This document shows positions 1-6,269 of a DNA stretch of 10,939 bases, in pieces; position 1 is the stretch's first letter, and each line of letters opens with the position of its first letter. The position numbers were made by a program, and so were the translations under genes. The stretch covers positions 1 to 10,939 of the forward strand of contig CAMTDY010000096.1 of assembly GCA_947070915.1 (NCBI GenBank), read 5' to 3'. The notes under the pieces are model-generated. The model was not told the origin of the DNA. It ran no database searches and saw nothing but the letters and a program-made list of their open reading frames with translations. Origin of the DNA: an uncultured Roseburia sp. Lineage in GTDB: Bacteria; Bacillota; Clostridia; Lachnospirales; Lachnospiraceae.

Positions 1-125
1 ATAAGCAGGGTTACGACCATTTTCCGTTTCTATAAGTGTCAAAGACGAGATTATATAATAATTTTTTCACAGATACAAGATTTTTTTATGCCTGTACCAG
101 AGGATTTTTTCGTCGGCAGCCAGAA

Positions 126-143
126 CAGGGTATTTATACCCTG
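126..143. repeat. Perfect 7-bp inverted repeat (operator-like or small hairpin)
   Basis: The arms CAGGGTA and TACCCTG are perfectly complementary around the 4-nt centre TTTA. No T-run follows on either strand, so this is not a standard intrinsic terminator. It lies beyond the 3' end of the secreted esterase gene, with no recognisable gene start beside it in the window. It may belong to a regulatory region for something further left, or may be chance. The function is unknown. Confidence 0.35.
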
Positions 144-156
144 CAAATCACCGGTC

Positions 157-202
157 AAAAAAATGCTCCCGCAAAGCCCTACGGCATCACGAAAGCATTT
201 TT
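157..202 (-). terminator. Probable terminator of the SGNH esterase gene, possibly bidirectional
   Basis: A 9-bp stem is formed by AAAAATGCT (159-167) and AGCATTTTT (194-202), with a large loop of 26 nt that contains a weak inner CCG/CGG pairing. Read on the minus strand, the 3' arm runs into a T-rich tail of seven Ts. On the plus strand the arm itself ends in five Ts. It starts 26 nt after the esterase stop codon. The long loop makes it weaker than a textbook terminator. Confidence 0.45.
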
Positions 203-227
203 CTATATAGAAACTTAGATTTTCTCT

Positions 228-2309
228 TTAGTCACAATATCCGATCGCAAATATGGTAAATGGTTTCTTTTCGTCCCCATCTTTCATACGGATCTCCAGC
301 TCATGTTCCTTCACTTCATCTTCCTGGAGTGCGCGGAGCAGACCAGCATTGTTCCAGCCGCTGCCACCCATGGTGCCGACCAGTTTCCCGTCGATGTAAC
401 AATCCGCTTTTCCAGAAGTGCCAGAGGCCATCTTGTATGCCACAATAAGGCTCCGGCAGTTGATCGTCGCCTTGAAACTGTCACTTCCCGATGCATGTCT
501 CCACACGTCCGGGAACCACTGCATATTCTCTTTTCCATCTTTGATATACTGCAGTGTTGACTGAGCGCTGTCTGTCAGTTCAGAGAAACTGCCCGGTTCA
601 ACGGATTTCACCGATGGATTCTGGGATATATCCGTAGAGGATAACAACGTCTTCATTCCCTGGAATTTATTGCTGGTTTTCGGATCCATCTCATTGACGT
701 CGGTGATGTTATCTTCCTCTTCCTCCTCTTCGTCAATGGTCAGAAACATATTGGTGATACAATCTGCCATGTATCTGTGACCGCCCACGTCAGGATGACC
801 ATAAGATGTGTCGGTATTTCCCTCGATCCAGTAGAACCACTTGTCAAATTCGTCTTTCTCGCAGGAAGCCATTCCATTTGCCGGGCTTACCATAGCAAGA
901 TCATAATATTTTCCATACTGGGTGTATTCTTTCTCGTGGGCACATCCGCCTGTGTAAAGCACAAACATAAGAACAACCGCGGATCCCTGCTCCAGAGCGG
1001 TACGGATCACACTCTCATAGGTATCCGCATCGTTACCATCATTTACTGCAAAGTCAATAAAGAGAATATCTGGATACTCACCTGTTTTCATCTGGTCCAG
1101 AACATCGCGCTGATATCTCACGATACCCAGGGAAGAAGGAGTTCCGCTCATGCCTGCATTGATAAAATGTACGTTGCTCCCGTCACCGGCACCAAATATC
1201 TTTTTGAACTGCTTATAAGAGGTCTCTGCATAACAGTCACCATTATCTGTCTCCGATGCGGCGAATCCCTCGGTGATGGAACCGCCGAGATAGGCAATGG
1301 TCACATCCTCGCCTGCCTGAGCTTTTGCAATCGCCTTTTTGATCCTGGCATTATTGCCTGTAGAAGCGGTAGAATTCGCCACCATGGAAGCGTAATCCGC
1401 ACTGGCAAATGGCTGAGTTTTTACAGTTACGTTATCCACTGTGAACTTTTCTGCCCCGCTGAATTTAAGATTAAAATCTTTTGAGTATTTCGGTACCTCA
1501 AAAGTAAACTCCTTCTTCGTCTTTTCCCCATTCGGACAGCTAAAGGTCTGAGCATCCGACATAGCTTCATCCTTAAAAGAATTTTTATCTATGTATGCGC
1601 CATTCTTTTTGAAGCTCAGATATGTACCATCATAGCCGACGGAGATATCCTGTGCGCTTCCTGTCTCCTGGGAAAACTCAGCTGTCACGGTACAAAGTCC
1701 GCCATAAATCATCGCTTTTTCCATCGGTACTGTAAGTTCTGTCTCCACAACTTTACTGGTGCTGCCATCAAAATCCAGCGTCTTTGTCTCGTAAGCAGGT
1801 TCGATCGTCGGCCGTACTATAGGAGTAGGCGCTGCAGTCGGTGCTTCGGACTGTACCACCTGGGCTGGCGCACTTGCCACCGGTGCTGACGGCGCGCTTG
1901 CTACTGGTACTGCCGGTGTTGCTGGAACCTGTGGTGCCGCCGTCTTTTTCGGATTCACCATCTTCTTTACTGTTACTTTAACGGTTCCGATGGTTTTCTT
2001 TTTCTTCTTATAGGTCTCACTGACCTTAACCTTTGCGGTTCCTTTTTTTACTGCCGTAATAACACCTTTTTTGCTCACCTTGATCTTTTTGTTGGAAGCC
2101 TTAAAGGTATACTTCGCTTTTTTTCTTTTCCCTGTGATCTGGATCGTCTTCTTCTTTCCTTCCAACAGAGATACAGATTTGGTTTTTAATTTTGGTTTTT
2201 TTGCCGCCTGGGAATCTGTCGGTTCCGCCAGCGCCCCCAAAACACAGGAACCTGCCATAACAAACGCCATTGTCATGGAAAGGATCCGCTTATTTGTCTT
2301 TTTCAGCAT
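228..2309 (-). CDS. Secreted SGNH/GDSL-family hydrolase (probable carbohydrate esterase) with Ig-like and beta-sandwich domains
   Basis: A 693-aa exported protein. The ATG at 2309 is chosen because AAGGAG stands just upstream and a signal peptide follows at once (basic start, hydrophobic core, ALA cleavage site near residue 28); a longer ORF to 2369 adds only unlikely residues. Order seen: signal peptide; Lys-rich Ig-like (BIG2-like) domain, about 40-115; Ala/Pro/Val linker, about 120-172; beta-sandwich, about 175-300; SGNH hydrolase, about 335-525; acidic EEEEEE stretch near 527-532; C-terminal beta domain, about 565-693. All four SGNH blocks can be placed: GGSIT (Ser344), INAG (Gly386), AVND (Asn423) and DVGGH (Asp507, His511). 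Family members deacetylate polysaccharides or cleave other esters, so removal of acetyl groups from glycans outside the cell is a reasonable inference, but the substrate cannot be read from sequence. No LPXTG or membrane anchor is seen. It has its own promoter and leader. Confidence 0.85.
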   Translation of the reverse strand: MLKKTNKRILSMTMAFVMAGSCVLGALAEPTDSQAAKKPKLKTKSVSLLEGKKKTIQITGKRKKAKYTFKASNKKIKVSKKGVITAVKKGTAKVKVSETYKKKKKTIGTVKVTVKKMVNPKKTAAPQVPATPAVPVASAPSAPVASAPAQVVQSEAPTAAPTPIVRPTIEPAYETKTLDFDGSTSKVVETELTVPMEKAMIYGGLCTVTAEFSQETGSAQDISVGYDGTYLSFKKNGAYIDKNSFKDEAMSDAQTFSCPNGEKTKKEFTFEVPKYSKDFNLKFSGAEKFTVDNVTVKTQPFASADYASMVANSTASTGNNARIKKAIAKAQAGEDVTIAYLGGSITEGFAASETDNGDCYAETSYKQFKKIFGAGDGSNVHFINAGMSGTPSSLGIVRYQRDVLDQMKTGEYPDILFIDFAVNDGNDADTYESVIRTALEQGSAVVLMFVLYTGGCAHEKEYTQYGKYYDLAMVSPANGMASCEKDEFDKWFYWIEGNTDTSYGHPDVGGHRYMADCITNMFLTIDEEEEEEDNITDVNEMDPKTSNKFQGMKTLLSSTDISQNPSVKSVEPGSFSELTDSAQSTLQYIKDGKENMQWFPDVWRHASGSDSFKATINCRSLIVAYKMASGTSGKADCYIDGKLVGTMGGSGWNNAGLLRALQEDEVKEHELEIRMKDGDEKKPFTIFAIGYCD

Positions 2310-2332
2310 GTCGCCATCTCCTTTTTTCAGCC

Positions 2333-2369
2333 TTGTGCAATGTGACTTTATAGAGTACGTGCTGCACAA
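2333..2369 (-). repeat. Inverted repeat in the esterase leader, just upstream of the Shine-Dalgarno site
   Basis: TTGTGCA (2333-2339) pairs with TGCACAA (2363-2369), a perfect 7-bp stem. In the transcript the hairpin would end about 9 nt before the AAGGAG of the esterase gene, close enough to affect translation start. A 9-base string GGCTGAAAA occurs on both sides of it on the minus strand. The function is unknown. Confidence 0.4.
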
Positions 2370-2403
2370 TTTTCAGCCGGTTTTCTCAATATTTAATCGA
2401 CAA

Positions 2404-2446
2404 CTGTCCAGCCCCGCGGGCAATATAAAGCCCCGTTGCTGGACAG
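2404..2446 (-). repeat. 9-bp hairpin at the start of the esterase mRNA leader
   Basis: CTGTCCAGC (2404-2412) and GCTGGACAG (2438-2446) are perfect complements. Inside them GGGC and GCCC can form a further 4-bp stem after a symmetrical internal loop, with an 8-nt A/T-rich end loop. It begins about 18 nt after the predicted transcription start. No T-run follows, so it is not a simple terminator. It could stabilise the 5' end of the mRNA or be part of a regulatory leader; it matches no riboswitch class I can name. Confidence 0.45.
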
Positions 2447-2470
2447 CTCCTAAATTAAATTATTTCTTTT

Positions 2471-2499
2471 AGTATACAACAGAACCTGCCATATCCCAA
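2471..2499 (-). promoter_or_regulatory. Sigma-A-type promoter for the SGNH esterase gene
   Basis: On the minus strand, -35 TTGGGA (4 of 6 consensus bases, complement of 2494-2499) and -10 TATACT (5 of 6, complement of 2471-2476) are separated by exactly 17 nt. The start of transcription would be near 2464, giving a leader of about 155 nt before the ATG at 2309. There is no clear terminator between the CYTH gene and this promoter, so some read-through is also possible. Confidence 0.6.
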
Positions 2500-2527
2500 T
2501 GATATATATAGAAAAATAATTGATCTA

Positions 2528-3052
2528 TCACGCCTCCCGCTCCGTCTCATCACAAGCCCCCGGTTTTAACGGCCGGGTACCATTCTCTGACAGAAACGCA
2601 TTGGAATAATGGAAGTCATCACTAACATTTTCCGTAAACCATTCTGGAGGTATAAATTGGTCCGCTTCTTCTTTGGATGGGAACTCTACCTCCGCCAACA
2701 CCATTCCCTCGTAATGCCCATGGAAGACATCCAGTTCAATCTTATATCTCCCGCTCCCCGATGGATAGCACATCCTATACCTGGTTTTCTCGATCAGCAC
2801 TCCGTCTATCTTATCCCTCAGATGCTGGTATGATTCTTTTGTCAGAGGTAATTCTTCTTCCTGATTGATACAGACTCCCGCTGCTTTTTGTACGCCCCGC
2901 TTAGACTTATAAGTGAGAATATACTGACCATCCATCTTGCGGATACGTATCACGGGATCCGTGCACAGGTATCCCTGCTCGATCACAGAAGCCTCCCACT
3001 GATCCAGGTCTTCTGGCAATTTTGAAACCAAAAACTTTTTTTCTATTTCCAT
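2528..3052 (-). CDS. CYTH domain protein (triphosphate tunnel metalloenzyme family)
   Basis: A 174-aa cytosolic protein. It begins with the hallmark ExExK motif (Glu2, Glu4, Lys6 in MEIEKKFLV), followed by alternating charged strands that line the tunnel in this family: RIRK (about 36-39), YKSK (48-51), EKTRYR (88-93), YKIELDVF (103-110) and AEVEF (120-124). CYTH proteins bind triphosphate-containing substrates with metal ions; members include inorganic triphosphatases, thiamine triphosphatases and class IV adenylyl cyclases. Small bacterial forms like this one are most often triphosphatases, but the substrate cannot be assigned here. The ATG has AGGAG 7 nt upstream, and the gene starts 25 nt after the signal peptidase gene, so it is probably the last gene of the rplS operon. 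The C-terminal tail (about 155-174) is polar and probably disordered. Confidence 0.85.
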   Translation of the reverse strand: MEIEKKFLVSKLPEDLDQWEASVIEQGYLCTDPVIRIRKMDGQYILTYKSKRGVQKAAGVCINQEEELPLTKESYQHLRDKIDGVLIEKTRYRMCYPSGSGRYKIELDVFHGHYEGMVLAEVEFPSKEEADQFIPPEWFTENVSDDFHYSNAFLSENGTRPLKPGACDETEREA

Positions 3053-3077
3053 CCCGTTCTCCTGCTATTTGATCCTA

Positions 3078-3989
3078 TTATTCTATCATTCCAAATTTAT
3101 TCCAGGGCAGTACCCGAAGCCACGCCTTTCCAATAATCTGATTTTCTTTTACCATCCCCACCTCAGCGCTACGACTGTCTTTGCTGGCATTGCGGTTATC
3201 CCCCAGCACAAAATATTCGTCTGTTTTCAGCTTTATGTTCTTCTCTGCAATCCCCGCATCTTCTATCACGCCACTTCCATATTCATCAAAAACTGCGCGG
3301 TCGTTGATATAGATCTTTCCCTCCTCATCAATCCGCACCTTTTCCCCGGGAAGACCAATTACCCGTTTAATATATTTAGTGGTTTCATTATATTGGAATA
3401 CGATCACATCATAACGCTCTGGTTTTCCGGTAAGGTAACTGATTTTCTCCACCACCAGCTGATCCCCGCTGGAAAGCTGTGGTTCCATGGAACTTCCTTC
3501 CACTGTCGTATGGTTTGCCACAAAACTAGAGATCAGGACAGATGCAGCCACCGCGATGACGATACAGACCAGAATACTGATCACGGCCCGCCTTACACCA
3601 TGTTTTTTCGTCTCCGCCTTTTCTTCCACTGCCTTAGCTGCGGGCTTCCTCTGGGAACCCTCCACATTTCTCAGCGGCTGCACAGCCTCATATTGTACTG
3701 GCTGTACCGGCTCTGATACTGGTTCCGTTTTTTTCGCTGATCTCGCTCTTTCTGATTCTTCCAGATCATCCACTACTCTGGATGAGTCTGGTACAACTCT
3801 GCGGACTGGTCCTATGACCGGTTCTGATACCGGTTCCGGCTTTTTCGCTGGCTCCGGCTTCTCCAGCTGATCCAATTCATCTAAAAACCTGGGTTTTTCT
3901 GGTATAAAATCCGGGTTCTGGCTCAACAGCTCCTCACAGATCCGTATACTTTCCTCAATTTCTTCACTCAGTGTTCTGTTATCATCCAT
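3078..3989 (-). CDS. lepB: Type I signal peptidase, catalytically intact, with long N-terminal cytosolic extension
   Basis: A 303-aa membrane serine protease that removes signal peptides from exported proteins. It has one membrane segment at about 135-157 and an external catalytic domain. Box B GSSMEP contains nucleophile Ser167; box D YIKRVIGLPGE contains general base Lys208; box E GDNRNASKDSR (263-273) is standard. Gram-positive enzymes usually have only a short N-terminus before the membrane segment. Here about 130 residues precede it: acidic and Pro-rich, with a near-repeat KKPEPVSEPV (49-58) / KKTEPVSEPV (86-95), ending in a basic stretch next to the membrane. This tail is probably disordered and could bind a cytosolic partner (inference). 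The ATG at 3989 has GGGAG upstream and lies 24 nt after rbgA. It is the only member of the pair here that retains the Ser/Lys dyad. Confidence 0.92.
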   Translation of the reverse strand: MDDNRTLSEEIEESIRICEELLSQNPDFIPEKPRFLDELDQLEKPEPAKKPEPVSEPVIGPVRRVVPDSSRVVDDLEESERARSAKKTEPVSEPVQPVQYEAVQPLRNVEGSQRKPAAKAVEEKAETKKHGVRRAVISILVCIVIAVAASVLISSFVANHTTVEGSSMEPQLSSGDQLVVEKISYLTGKPERYDVIVFQYNETTKYIKRVIGLPGEKVRIDEEGKIYINDRAVFDEYGSGVIEDAGIAEKNIKLKTDEYFVLGDNRNASKDSRSAEVGMVKENQIIGKAWLRVLPWNKFGMIE

Positions 3990-4013
3990 GTTCTCAACTC
4001 CCGTAGTTCCAAT

Positions 4014-4865
4014 CTATCCTTTCTTTTCCGGAAATTCCAGGGAAATCCTTCCAAGTCTGGCATTACGAAAATCATCCAGAAGAAGTGACGCTGCTTTTTC
4101 CAGATCCACCTCTTCCCCTTTTTTTAAACATTTTCTTATCCTTCCGATACCATCCAGGATCTCTACATCGGTTCCCTCTTCTTTTTTTCCATAAAATTCC
4201 TCCAGCTTTCCCGGATACCGTTCCACCATGAAATCAATAAAATCCAGGGATATCTCAACTCTCTGTAAAAGTTCATCTTTTATGGAACCGATAAATGCCA
4301 GACGAAGTCCCACCGTCTGGTCCTCAAATTTGGGCCAAAGAATGCCTGGGGTATCCAGCAGTTCTACCTGCTTATTCAGGCGTATCCACTGCTTTCCCTT
4401 CGTCACTCCTGGGCGGTTGCCGGTCTTCGTACAGGCCCTGCCGGCAAAACTGTTAATAAAAGTTGACTTTCCCACATTGGGAATCCCGACGATCATCGCC
4501 CGGATAGGACGGTTGAGAATACCTCTTTTACGGTCCCTCTCAATTTTTTCTTTACATGCCTTCTGGATCAGCTGGTTCACAGCCTTTAATTCATTTCTTC
4601 TGGTAGAATTTACTGCTATGACAAAATATCCCTGGGATTCATAATAATTTTTCCAGTCCTGTGTCACTCTTTCATCTGCCATATCCGCCTTATTTAAAAG
4701 CAGGATTCTTGATTTGCTATTTGCAAGAGTATCGATATCCGGGTTTTTACTGCTGAGAGGAATCCTGGCATCCACCAGTTCGATCACTACATCGATCAGC
4801 CGGATATCTTCCTGCATCGCCCGCTTCGCCTTCGTCATATGACCTGGATACCATTGAAAATGCAT
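4014..4865 (-). CDS. rbgA: Ribosome biogenesis GTPase RbgA (YlqF)
   Basis: A 283-aa cytosolic GTPase, almost exactly the length of Bacillus subtilis RbgA. The GTPase motifs are circularly permuted, as expected for the YlqF/YawG class: G4 NKAD (58-61) comes before G1 GIPNVGKST (127-135), the G2 Thr in RPGVTKG (Thr155) and G3 DTPG (171-174). The start MHFQWYPGHM is typical of the family, and a C-terminal helical domain (about 205-280) follows. RbgA acts late in assembly of the 50S subunit; its GTPase is stimulated by the ribosome. Its Shine-Dalgarno AAAGGAG lies inside the last codons of the preceding gene, whose stop codon is 5 nt before the ATG, so translation is probably coupled. Linkage to rplS is also found in Bacillus. 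Confidence 0.95.
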   Translation of the reverse strand: MHFQWYPGHMTKAKRAMQEDIRLIDVVIELVDARIPLSSKNPDIDTLANSKSRILLLNKADMADERVTQDWKNYYESQGYFVIAVNSTRRNELKAVNQLIQKACKEKIERDRKRGILNRPIRAMIVGIPNVGKSTFINSFAGRACTKTGNRPGVTKGKQWIRLNKQVELLDTPGILWPKFEDQTVGLRLAFIGSIKDELLQRVEISLDFIDFMVERYPGKLEEFYGKKEEGTDVEILDGIGRIRKCLKKGEEVDLEKAASLLLDDFRNARLGRISLEFPEKKG

Positions 4866-4870
4866 AATCT

Positions 4871-5494
4871 TTATTTCTCCTTTGGTTTTTCTGTTTCATA
4901 CGCTTTGCTGTCTGGACCTGTCACTCTGGAAAAAGGTTTGTATTTAAAAGAAACCCTTCCTACGATCTGAGAACTCTTGATATTTCCAAAAGCTGCATTC
5001 CTGCTGTCATTCGTGTCGACCCTGGAATCACACAGCACAAAATATTCATCTTCTCCCAGCATGATCTCCTGTTCTGCGATCCCGGCAGCATCCATCGGCA
5101 GATACGTGTATTTTTCTTTCAATTCCTTCCCATTGATCAGGACCTTTCCCTCTTTGATCTGTACCTTTTCTCCCGGAAGTCCAATGACACGGCGGAAGGT
5201 AAGCAGCGGTTCCTCGCCATCGCTGTCCGCATCCTCTTTATCAAAAAAAGCAACCACATCTTCCCGCCCCGGTGAAAAAATCATGTATGCTTTTGTATTC
5301 AGGATCACTTCTTCACCGTTGTACAGCGTAGGTTCCATAGCTGAGCCTATTGTACTCGTCCGCCTGAAACATACATTTATGATCAGATATGCTGCCACGA
5401 TCACTGCGATGATCTCTATAAGCCAGATCAGACATTCTTTTATGATCCTTTTTCGATTATTTTTCTTAATCTCTTCTTCAAAATTCAGATTCAT
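4871..5494 (-). CDS. Signal peptidase I-like protein lacking the catalytic Ser and Lys (probable pseudoenzyme)
   Basis: A 207-aa protein with the overall fold signature of signal peptidase I: a short basic N-terminus, a membrane segment at about 21-41, then boxes B, D and E. At each box the key residue has changed. Box B reads GSAMEP, so Ala52 (codon GCT) replaces the nucleophile that precedes Met; box D reads TFRRVIGLPGE, so Arg101 replaces the general base Lys; box E reads CDSRVDTNDSR instead of GDN. The frame is open, the flanking motifs are well kept and the gene is tightly coupled to rbgA, which argues for a selected, inactive protein rather than a decaying gene. A longer reading from a TTG at 5569 is rejected: it would run through a hairpin and add a second hydrophobic stretch, whereas the ATG at 5494 has GGGGA upstream and gives the normal N-terminus. 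Staphylococcus aureus SpsA, encoded beside active SpsB, is a known parallel. Confidence 0.85.
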   Translation of the reverse strand: MNLNFEEEIKKNNRKRIIKECLIWLIEIIAVIVAAYLIINVCFRRTSTIGSAMEPTLYNGEEVILNTKAYMIFSPGREDVVAFFDKEDADSDGEEPLLTFRRVIGLPGEKVQIKEGKVLINGKELKEKYTYLPMDAAGIAEQEIMLGEDEYFVLCDSRVDTNDSRNAAFGNIKSSQIVGRVSFKYKPFSRVTGPDSKAYETEKPKEK

Positions 5495-5515
5495 ATATAT
5501 TCCCCGTAAAGCAAA

Positions 5516-5555
5516 CATAGTGTATGCTATGGCATCTGCTATAACATACACTATG
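5516..5555 (-). terminator. Long hairpin between rplS and the signal peptidase pseudoenzyme gene (attenuator or processing site)
   Basis: CATAGTGTATG (5516-5526) and CATACACTATG (5545-5555) form a perfect 11-bp stem that extends inward through a G-U pair and three A-U pairs, about 15 bp in all. It starts 17 nt after the rplS stop codon. On the minus strand it is followed by TTTGCTTT, an interrupted T-run. This could give partial termination, lowering expression of downstream genes relative to the abundant L19 protein, or it could be an RNase processing or stabilising site. Confidence 0.55.
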
Positions 5556-5572
5556 TCAATCGTTCTCAAGCA

Positions 5573-5920
5573 TTAACGAACCAGTTCTTTTACCTTCGCC
5601 GCCTTACCAACACGGTCACGCAGATAATTGAGTTTTGCACGTCTTACTTTACCAAGCCGAACGATCTCGATCTTCTCTACGATCGGAGAATGCAGCGGCC
5701 AGGTCTTCTCTACGCCGATTCCATTGGAGTTCTTGCGGACCGTAAATGTCTCACGGCTGCTTCCGCCCTGTCTCTTCAATACAACGCCTTCAAATACCTG
5801 GGTTCTCTCGCGGTTGCCCTCGATGACCTTTGCAGATACTCTTACGGTATCTCCAACATGAAACTCAGGAATTTCTGCCTTCATCTGCTCTGCTTCGATT
5901 TTTCTGATGATCTCATTCAT
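5573..5920 (-). CDS. rplS: Large-subunit ribosomal protein L19 (bL19)
   Basis: A 115-aa protein, the normal length for bL19. The family pattern is clear: an N-terminal helix ([13 protein letters not shown]), [20 protein letters not shown], the motif [21 protein letters not shown], then PLHSP and the basic [12 protein letters not shown] near the C-terminus. L19 sits at the interface between the two ribosomal subunits. The ATG at 5920 is chosen over an upstream in-frame start at 5983 because GGAGGA lies 12 nt before it and the protein then has the usual family start. In many bacteria rplS follows trmD; here it opens its own operon, with a strong promoter and a structured leader, and shares the transcript with signal peptidase and rbgA genes. 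Confidence 0.97.
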   Translation of the reverse strand: MNEIIRKIEAEQMKAEIPEFHVGDTVRVSAKVIEGNRERTQVFEGVVLKRQGGSSRETFTVRKNSNGIGVEKTWPLHSPIVEKIEIVRLGKVRRAKLNYLRDRVGKAAKVKELVR

Positions 5921-5949
5921 TTTTGTTGTTCCTCCTACATTTTTTGATG

Positions 5950-6024
5950 TTCTTAATGCGATGTAACAGCACCAGAGGACCATCTATTTTCCCGCCATTT
6001 TTCTCTCTAAATGGCATCACAACA
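5950..6024 (-). promoter_or_regulatory. Structured 5' leader of rplS (candidate L19 autoregulatory leader)
   Basis: The transcript from the rplS promoter can fold into a closing stem, TGTGATG (complement of 6015-6021) with CATCGCA (complement of 5957-5963), 7 bp including one G-U. This encloses a hairpin with arms at 5994-6000 and 6009-6015 (GCCATTT/AAATGGC, 8-nt loop). Firmicute rplS genes are known to carry a leader bound by L19 itself (Rfam L19 leader family). Position, length and branched shape fit, but I cannot run a covariance search, so the assignment is by context. The two helices share one base at 6015. Confidence 0.55.
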
Positions 6025-6029
6025 TTAAG

Positions 6030-6058
6030 AATATAGCATAAAAACAAGGATACGTCAA
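6030..6058 (-). promoter_or_regulatory. Sigma-A promoter of the rplS-rbgA-signal peptidase operon
   Basis: On the minus strand, -35 TTGACG (5 of 6, complement of 6053-6058), a 17-nt spacer and -10 TATATT (5 of 6, complement of 6030-6035). Transcription would start near 6023, right at the base of the leader structure. This is among the strongest promoters in the window, as expected for a ribosomal protein gene. Confidence 0.75.
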
Positions 6059-6240
6059 GAGATTTTGCAGCCACTTTCGTCAATCTATCATTTTACCGTA
6101 ACCTGAACCTTCCTGTAGATGCCGCTCTGGGCATAGGCAAAGACCTTATATTTCCCTTTTTTCTTCGGACTCCTTTTCTGGATACAATCCCAGCTTTTGT
6201 ACAAGTCTGCGATACTCCATGGGACACAGCCAAATTTCTC

Positions 6241-6269
6241 TTGACCATGCATTTTATGAATGATAAAAT
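6241..6269 (+). promoter_or_regulatory. Sigma-A promoter of the butyryl-CoA:acetate CoA-transferase gene
   Basis: -35 TTGACC (6241-6246, 5 of 6), a 17-nt spacer and -10 TAAAAT (6264-6269, 5 of 6). Transcription would start near 6276, giving a leader of about 54 nt before the ATG at 6330. A dyad covers most of the spacer and the -10 box. Confidence 0.7.

Noticed and set aside
36..218. Plus-strand open frame of 60 codons near the left edge
   Set aside because: There is no Shine-Dalgarno, the composition is odd, and it runs through the dyad and the terminator; the TATAAT at 54-59 has no matching -35.
713..735. GAA/GAG repeat encoding a run of Glu in the esterase
   Set aside because: It is a short low-complexity codon run in a linker, in frame, and not a separate repeat element.
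777..1484. Plus-strand open frame of 235 codons inside the esterase gene
   Set aside because: It lies wholly opposite the well-supported SGNH hydrolase, has no ribosome binding site and its protein shows no recognisable domain.
2324..2345. GCACAAGGC string in the esterase leader, resembling the start of a c-di-GMP (GEMM) riboswitch
   Set aside because: Only about 30 nt lie between it and the start codon, too short for the aptamer, and the rest of the consensus is missing.
3069..3716. Plus-strand open frame of 215 codons opposite the intact signal peptidase
   Set aside because: The signal peptidase on the other strand has all catalytic boxes; this frame is Phe/His-rich and shows no family pattern.
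5495..5569. N-terminal extension of the inactive signal peptidase from a TTG codon
   Set aside because: It is encoded by the 15-bp hairpin, gives an extra hydrophobic stretch unlike the family, and the ATG at 5494 gives the normal N-terminus.
6059..6085. Second TTGACG on the minus strand upstream of the rplS promoter
   Set aside because: No -10-like sequence stands 16-18 nt downstream.
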